NCBI RefSeq assembly: GCF_963678975.1
Contig: NC_089274.1
Coordinates: 26,325,053 to 26,389,052, forward strand
Reading direction: 5' to 3'
DNA from: Dysidea avara
Taxonomy: Eukaryota; Porifera; Demospongiae; Dictyoceratida; Dysideidae
DNA: 64,000 nucleotides
Shown here piece after piece: positions 57,594-64,000 of this stretch. The position numbers and the translations under genes are program-made. Under the pieces are notes generated by a model. It did not search any database. It was not told where the DNA came from and saw only the letters and a program-made list of their open reading frames with translations. Position 1 is the first letter of the stretch. Each line of letters opens with the position of its first letter.

Positions 57594-60021
57594 TTAAGGG
57601 GTGCCGGTGCTGTTGGTTACTATGGTGATAAGGTCGTCGTCTTGTAGACGCATTACATCCTCATCAGTGCTAACCCTGACCCATACTGCATTGCCATCCT
57701 TTCGATGTTTCTCTTTTAAAAGCCCACCAATGGAATCTTCTGGGATGCCAAGTCTTACTACAAATAAATGTTTCATTAGCATAATGCCTTTTGCACAGTG
57801 TACTTCGCAATATCCAGCAAAATACATTAGAATATAATGTCACTAATATCAGTACCTAATGGTTAACACATTCACCAAATCAACAGTCTGGAAATTTTAT
57901 TACCATCTTTTGTTCCTTGTGGTTACAGGTAAACAGAAAAAGATTTAAAATGATATTTGCACTATTTTGAAATTAAGTTTTCAATTTCATACTAGTAGGA
58001 CTTGTGGTTTGAGTCCAGGTGTAATCAATCGATTGACATCATTCCAAGAAAACTAGAAATCATTTTCTAATGGTACTCAAAGAGGTTTGCACATAAAACT
58101 TTGAAATTTGATTCACAGTGAGTTGTGATCCCCATATATGTGACCTAATTTTAGAAAACCATAGATATCCGCGCATTTTTCAAAATTGTTGTTTTGTTGG
58201 TTCTTTGTTGTCTACAAGGACAGAGGAATGGACAGACCTGAGTTGGGGTTGTTACTCTAAAATGTACAGTAACTCGTTACATAATACTCGTTATTCTATG
58301 CCATGCATGCATTACAGTTACATATTACCAAGAGTTCCTCTCTTTTCATATTATGAACTCTTGCACAGAAAAATGCAACCAATCATGAGGCCGACCACAA
58401 TGCACCTAAAAAGGAGTAATGTGTTACATTTGTTACAATTTCTGGATGTAACATCCATTAATATTACTCACTATTTCATCATGTAACGTGTTATATTATT
58501 TGTTACTGCAAAAGTAATATTATTATTATGTAATGCACAACACGTTACCCTTAACTCTGGGAATGGACTGGCTAAGTTTCATAAGTTAAGCAGTGTGGGA
58601 AATACAGCACTAGACAGTTGGACATGCAAATAAATCGTATTTACAGAAGCCATCGAGAAAACAATCTACAGTCGCTTACATAAACTATCATAACTTACTG
58701 ATACAATGGCATATGGAGTTGATTCTTGGCTCATTGTGTTTGCCATGAATTTGTGAATCCACCAAGGTATAGTTTTTGCCTAAGGTATGCTTTTATGTTT
58801 GAGAAGGAAGGTGAATTCACTGAAGAAAGATTATCAGTAAATTTTTTTCATCACCACAACGTAAACAAACCTCTGTAGCTCAGAAACCCTCCTGTGTATG
58901 GAGACGAAACAAAGATTTTAGAACTCCCTATGAACAGGTGAACATGACCAACCAGTGAGTCAATAAAAACTTGCATAATAATTTATTCTATGGAGCTTGC
59001 CTTGTTTTAAATACGTTTTATTACAAAAGTACTATGCGTGGATTGACGGTTTTCCCAAATTCGGTCACATATACTTTTATCATAGGGTAAACCCCTAGGT
59101 ATCACCACGACCACAATGGCACAGATTGCATAGTTATAGGACAATTAAAGCATATTGTTTACAGCAATCTGTTACAGCAGATAACAAGTTGTTTCCTTGC
59201 GTTTACAATGCTGTAGCTTGGAGAAGGAATGTTGTAATTGGTAAAATCGGTATACCGCTTTGTTCTTCATGACATCAGGATTTTGAAAACCTAAAAGTCA
59301 AGTCCATATGACCTTTTGTATACTATTTATCAATTGACAAATATCAAAAGCTACTATGTGGCTTATGCTGACACAGTGATTGCATTTTATGTGGTTTTTC
59401 TTTAAGGGTTAAGAACAAAAGGCACCAAGTGACAAACTTTACATTATAATAGTATGTCAGTTGTACCAATTTACCTGAAATGATTGCCTTGAGGGCATCC
59501 ATGCTGTACTCTTTCAATGCTACCTCATCATAAGTATCTCCCTGCTCTGTGTTCTGCCTGATCAACAATGTCACCCCAGATGCAGTCACGTACTGACTTG
59601 CTACAAGTAAATATCACAATAATTATTATATCACTATAAACATGACCAACACTGGCTGTAATGAAATGGTCTAGTAATATGTACTTCCTTGTTATTGATT
59701 TTAACATATATATTGTCACATAGCTTTTAATAGGACATAAAATCAAGTAGTGTAAGGAGGCTACAATCAGGTAGGTGGTTTTGCACATATCATCAATATA
59801 GCTTTATGTAAAATCACGTATAAGTTGGCTGGTTTAATGAGTGACATTCTGGTTTTACACTATCTCCCACTTACCCACAGCCTGGACATCAGTAGCCACA
59901 TAAGTGTCATCCACTACATAGAACACATGACACATAATATGATGGTTACTATAGTAAGGCATCATACCTATTGTGTCTATGTAGATGTCTTGACCAGATT
60001 CAGGCATGAATACTTCAGTGC
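57594..60021 (-). CDS. 3' exons of a probable Grainyhead/CP2-family transcription factor (partial)
   Basis: Four exons, 60021-59968, 59913-59875, 59600-59475 and 57757-57594, join in phase 1 throughout and end at a stop (57594). They encode about 127 residues. The C-terminal part reads GVTLLIRQNTEQGDTYDEVA, then LKEYSMDALKAIIS, RLGIPEDSIGGLLKEK and DEDVMRLQDDDLITIV. This has the layout of the C-terminal dimerisation domain of Grainyhead-like/CP2 proteins (LL.VR.....FDAL.L...T..GL...IS.KY..P...I..++K...G....++D..+......D.F.++). The DNA-binding domain would lie upstream (right) and is not visible before the MITE at 60092 and the DIRS remnant. It is therefore either beyond the window or lost. 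Family assignment rests on remembered pattern, not a search. Grainyhead proteins control epithelial genes in animals. Confidence 0.6.
58238..58560. repeat. Relative of the GTTAC-rich hAT-like MITE (in intron)
   Basis: Ends TGAGTTGGGGTTGTTAC and (reverse complement) CAGAGTTAAGGGTAACGTG, with internal GTTACATA and TAATATTA blocks. They resemble the element at 18197/24162 that hosts composite copy 2. It lies in the last intron of the CP2-like gene. Confidence 0.5.
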
Positions 60022-60091
60022 CTAAAAAAATAAGTAGTCAATGTTATACAGCTGCTCTAAACATATTCTCAATATGTTCACAATATGTGGA

Positions 60092-60714
60092 TATGTGACC
60101 CAGTCTGGGAAAACTGGGCTTATCGCCTATTATAAAATATCGAGAAATGTTTTAAGTATTTAGTGTGTTGTAGCTTGCCAATGGTTGAAGCTATGTGTAC
60201 CAAACTTTCACACGTTTTACATACCTTCCAGAGCATACACTGCACAAGTAGCCAGCTGCTAAGTTTCATGCCATTTTAGATAGTTTTTAAACTGAGGTTG
60301 ACTGTATCAAGCGAGCTCCAAATGGGGTGGGAGGCAGGGGCCCGGAAGGAGGGCAAGAGGCTGATCAAAAAATTGAAGAGGAACGCGTAGGGATGGATTA
60401 GGCCAAGTTATGGACCATTCAGGTGTCAAAACTGGCTTAAATGAAAGGAAATTCACAGCACAGGTCTTTATTCAATACCATGGAGGTGTACACAGCCACA
60501 TATAGCCATCCCTAGGCTGACCATAGCTCTGTTAAGGCCCCACACCACACGTACGGAACACCACTGAGCTTGGGAAAAGCAGCCAGTAAAAGCAGACCAC
60601 TCAAGTCTAGCTGATTATGACTGTGAAATTTGATAGTTTATTCATGTAGCTTTGTGTTCTTGGTGAAAAATGACATGGGCAACAAGACTGGTTTTCCCAG
60701 ATCCAGTCACATAA
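60092..60714. mobile_element. MITE-like element with TATGTGAC ends, ~620 bp
   Basis: Left TATGTGACCCAGTCTGGGAA then AACTGGGCTT; the right end, reverse-complemented, reads TATGTGACTGGATCTGGGAA then AACCAG. The same TATGTGAC...GG ends occur in the MITE at 50939 and as a single end near 59050 (TTTTCCCAAATTCGGTCACATA). This suggests a larger superfamily of related ends. No coding frame. Confidence 0.6.
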
Positions 60715-61029
60715 GTAGATACAGGTACTATATGGTGAAATACCAAACATGAAACTGCAATGGGGTACATGCTTTTGCACTATAGCAACATAAATCATGA
60801 GCAAAATTTATTTATTGCTTACTGGTCCCAGGCTGGTGTATTCTCTGTCAGTTGAATGTAATGAATTACACAGAAAATAAATCCCTGCATGAATACTATT
60901 GGTGGTCACGTAAGCCTCTCTCACATGACAGCAAGGTTGAAAAATGTGAAAAAATACATTCTACGTCACGTATTCGTACAAGTGGGTTACAGCATTTTTG
61001 TATCAGGAAATGTTGTCATATTCATCGAT
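60715..61029. other. Spacer, no gene seen
   Basis: AT-rich DNA between the MITE and the DIRS-like remnant. Confidence 0.4.
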
Positions 61030-63400
61030 TCTGAGATATGTCACTAGAAGAAGAGCAGTTTCAACAGCTCATGGATGCCCTTGTGGTGACAAAGACCAGG
61101 ATTGAGTCACTCAGCTGCAGCAGGAAGGAAGGAAGGAAGTGGCTGGAAGAAGTGTCCAGAAGAAAGTGGCTGCAACTCAAGCGATGTGCTCACAACAAGT
61201 CATGGACAAGTTGAACCGAAAGTCCTATACTTTCAGGAAGAAAGGCTGAGAAACTCAATAACAAGGTGGACAACCACATGCAAGCAGCCAAGAAGCAGTT
61301 GGACAACACTACTGCTACAGATGATGCCTCCAAGCAAGCTGTGGAGTGGACAAAAGCAGAGCTGGAGTAAGATGAAGAGCCACACATATCCAGATAGCTG
61401 ACTGGTCTAGTACAAGGCAGACGAGCTCATGGATAACTCAGACAAAGAAGCGTCTGTTCTGGGCTTGCAAGGAGAAAGACTCCCGAGTGCAGGCGCGTAG
61501 CATTTGCTAGGCCGGCCAGAAAGAAGCCGAGAACAGATGAGGCAGTCAAATCAGATAAAGTGCAGAAGACACCACCAGGACCCAAGACAAGGGCAATTGG
61601 GTTGTGCTACACCTGCTCACAGTGGCAAACACATGCCCCAAGAACAATCAGCCGTACGTATCCTTTTGGTCAACCAGTAGTCAGTATTGGTGGCACAATG
61701 TGTAACTACATGTAATGGTGTGTCAAAGGTAGTGCTGTACTGAATACTGATGGTACCATACAGCAAGGTCAGGGCAATGGTGTCTTAAGGGTATCAGAGC
61801 CATTGGATGGCTTCTGTTGATGAGAAAGAGCAAGGGCAGAAAGCTGATGTTGATAAGACAGCACAGCAAATACTCAATGATCAACTGCAAGGTGATGATA
61901 GCCATGAGCTTATTCCAAGGGAAAAAGCCTCTGATATAGTTCATTCAGCACTAGGGCCTAATGGTTTGCATAGTGATTATGGCCCCATCCTGCCCAGAGG
62001 GTAGCTTTCAGATAGCTATAAATATAGACCATGAGTGGGAATTTGCCATGGGAGGAGCCAGGGACTGCAACAAATCCTCAAATAGTTGATGTGCAGGGCA
62101 GGCTCAAGCAGCACCTTTCCTTTTGGACAGAGGTCCTTAGAGCTCCACCCCTTGGATTCAAAATAGTTATACGTAGGCTACCCCTCCAGTTTATGCCAAC
62201 CTCTTTTGAGCAAGGTAACCATAAGTCCATCTTGATTTTGTCACAGAGAGTGTGCAAGAACTAGTGACCAATAGATGGGTTAAAGTGAAGCCATTGGTCT
62301 GTAGTCCTTATCAGGAAGGAATATGCAGATTGGTACTAAATCTTAGATACCTGAATCAATTTTTGCTTGCGTAAGGATCAATTCAAATAATTATGAGGAT
62401 TTTAAGAATTGCCATACTAATGTTTGATAAGGATGACTTCTTGATTTTGAAATCAGGTTACCATCATTTAGACACATTTTTGATGCATACCAAGGGGTTT
62501 TGTATGGAAGGTAAAAGGCACCCCCAGGTATTTTGTGTTTACAGTATTGCCCTTTGGTTTATCCTCAGCATGTCATGTGTTCACAAAACTGTTGAGACTC
62601 CTTATTGGGTACTGGAGGGGCCTACTTAGATGATATATAGTATTGTGGCAGTAAAAGGCGACAGTCTGGAAAAGAGTAAGTACACAGGTGCATTGTGAAC
62701 TGGATAAGGTGGACATCTGTTAAGAAATTGGTCTGGCTAGGCTTTGAGGTAAGATCTGGAGCTAGGGCAGATAGTGATCCCAGACTCAAAACTAAAGTGC
62801 ATTTGTGAGCCATCGTTAGTTGAGAGACCAAGAGTCTCCACTACCGGGTTAGCTAGTGTAATTGGCAAAATAATTTCTATGTCAATGGTGCTAGGCTTGG
62901 TTACATGTCTAACGACACACAGTCTTTAATATGCAGTATTGAATGCTAGGAGATCATGGTGTTCTCAATTACCACCCTCCATGGAAGGTTCTGATTGTGG
63001 TGAGGATAGTGTTAGCAAAAAAACCAATTCTCCAACAAGAAGCATTGGTAATTTTGATATGCCAGAATTCACAGAACAGATACCTAAGGAAGAGAATGAG
63101 ACAGCGGGTTATATTAGTAGAATCATAGACTGTGATGACTGGTCGTTAAATCCGTTAGTATTCACGGAGCTAGACAGTTTGTACTACACTGGGAGATTGA
63201 TTATATCAGGGAGGTTATTGATAGGTTTGCCGATTGGTGTTATAACCATATCCTATGCTTCAACTTCCTGTTACTATTGTCCGAAGCACACCAGGCTAAC
63301 GAAGGCAAGTGTCAGCCAGAGAGCTTCCCAGAATGGAAGGCCTGTTCATAGAGGGTTGCTCTGGGTATAATATGTGCCAAACACTCCAGTAATTGCCTTA
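61030..63400 (+). mobile_element. Decayed DIRS-like retrotransposon (gag, reverse transcriptase, RNase H remnants)
   Basis: The segments are out of frame with one another. A gag-like part lies at 61038-61520 (EEEQFQQLMDALVVTKTRIE, then KLNRKSYTF). A Cys-rich zinc-knuckle-like GLCYTCSQW lies near 61600. Reverse-transcriptase motifs lie at 62270-62640, including CRLVLNLRYLNQFL, FDKDDFLILKSGYHHLDTF and FCVYSIALW. A connection part follows (VWLGFEVRSGA near 62730; LASVIGKIISMSMVLG near 62850; LNARRSWCSQL at 62939). The RNase H end is YISRIIDCDDWSLNPLVF near 63110. Order and motif wording match DIRS-type elements of corals and sponges. Multiple stops and frameshifts show it is dead. The tyrosine recombinase was not found. 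Confidence 0.7.
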
Positions 63401-63519
63401 CGTCTCAGTTTTTAGTCCGTGAAGTGTTTACATGCATAGTTCTGATTATTCTACAGCCTGGTTCCATGGTAATCAAATGTTGCTACCAGGAGAGCTGAGT
63501 ACGACCTACATCAAAAATG

Positions 63520-63850
63520 GTCACAGGAGTGGTACGTACAACCTAAGTATGATCACAGCCTGGAGTGATGGTGTTCATGACTCAAGTGTGGTCACAGTTT
63601 GGATGTTCATGACCTACAGTAAGTATGGTTACAGCCAAGAGTGCTAGTGTTCATGACTTAAGTATGGTCACTGTCTGAAGTGCAATTGTCTTCGACCAAG
63701 AGAAAAATGCTAATTTGGGGGTCGAAGGTTGGTCACAGGCTAGGGGATTGATGTGCCTAAGTTTGACCTATGGTTGGTCACACTGGTATGTTTAGCCTAC
63801 AGTAGGTCACAGATTGTGTATTGGTGTCATAGGTGGACCTAATTGGGTAT
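63520..63850. repeat. Degenerate tandem repeat, ~50 bp units
   Basis: Irregular repeats of GGTCACAG(C/T)-TGGAGTG-TGGTGTTCATGAC and AAGTATGGTCAC-type segments, roughly every 45-55 bp, fading to the right. They may be the 3' flank of the DIRS-like element. Confidence 0.5.
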
Positions 63851-64000
63851 GACACAGCAAAACCACAGTCGATGTGTGGTGTATGTACTGTAATAACTGA
63901 GGTCTATTTGTGTGGTGCAGAGGTGATCTCAAAGACCTTGGCTGGAATTGGAGGAGCAATAGGATCCTATGATGTGTGCTCTGGCAAGAAAGCTTCCTAA
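63851..64000. other. Window end, nothing recognised
   Basis: Short unique-looking sequence without a feature that can be supported. Confidence 0.3.

Overview
The window looks like genomic DNA of a marine sponge, most likely a demosponge resembling Amphimedon. This is inferred from the AT-rich, intron-bearing genes with very short introns, a short-chain collagen C4-like gene with a transmembrane anchor, secreted fibrinogen-related-domain (FReD-like) proteins, and the dense DNA-transposon and foldback content. No bacterial, plasmid or viral organisation is seen.

Left part (1-31 kb): a tandem family of FReD-like secreted proteins on the + strand. One copy has lost its 5' exons (3063-3790). Two copies are complete five-exon genes (8972-10190, 288-295 residue class; 29378-30519). 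One copy can be assembled in frame only across an 8.4 kb intron (17374-26922). One copy is a pseudogene with an internal inversion (28473-28975), and a further fragment lies at 47018-47257. Intact copies share exon structure, splice phases, a signal peptide exon and part of a promoter.

Embedded among these are three copies of one large composite repeat (10566-16187 minus, 18535-23980 plus, 50449-57151 plus). Each has a ~320 bp near-perfect foldback at one end, a 3.3-4.1 kb minisatellite of ~31 bp units, and a 0.8-1.8 kb tail ending in a small hairpin. No target-site duplication is obvious. The design resembles minisatellite-bearing non-autonomous Helitron-like elements (HINE / pearl type), but the 3' end is non-canonical. 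Copy 2 sits inside a hAT-like element, which itself sits inside a FReD intron; copy 1 is hit by a second hAT-like element.

Middle (31-47 kb): a decayed paralogue and then a plausible intact copy of an unrecognised signal-peptide-bearing multi-pass membrane protein (43053-45915, minus), a LINE tail, microsatellites, a 350 bp hAT-like MITE with a perfect 8 bp duplication, and the collagen C4-like gene (38759-39872) with one apparent frameshift.

Right (47-64 kb): a two-exon ankyrin-repeat plus SOCS-box gene (48084-49773, minus), repeat copy 3, four 3' exons of a probable Grainyhead/CP2-family transcription factor (57594-60021, minus), and a decayed DIRS-like tyrosine-recombinase-class retrotransposon (61030-63400, plus). 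The genes do not form an obvious pathway; the theme is a duplicated extracellular-recognition gene family in a transposon-rich region.
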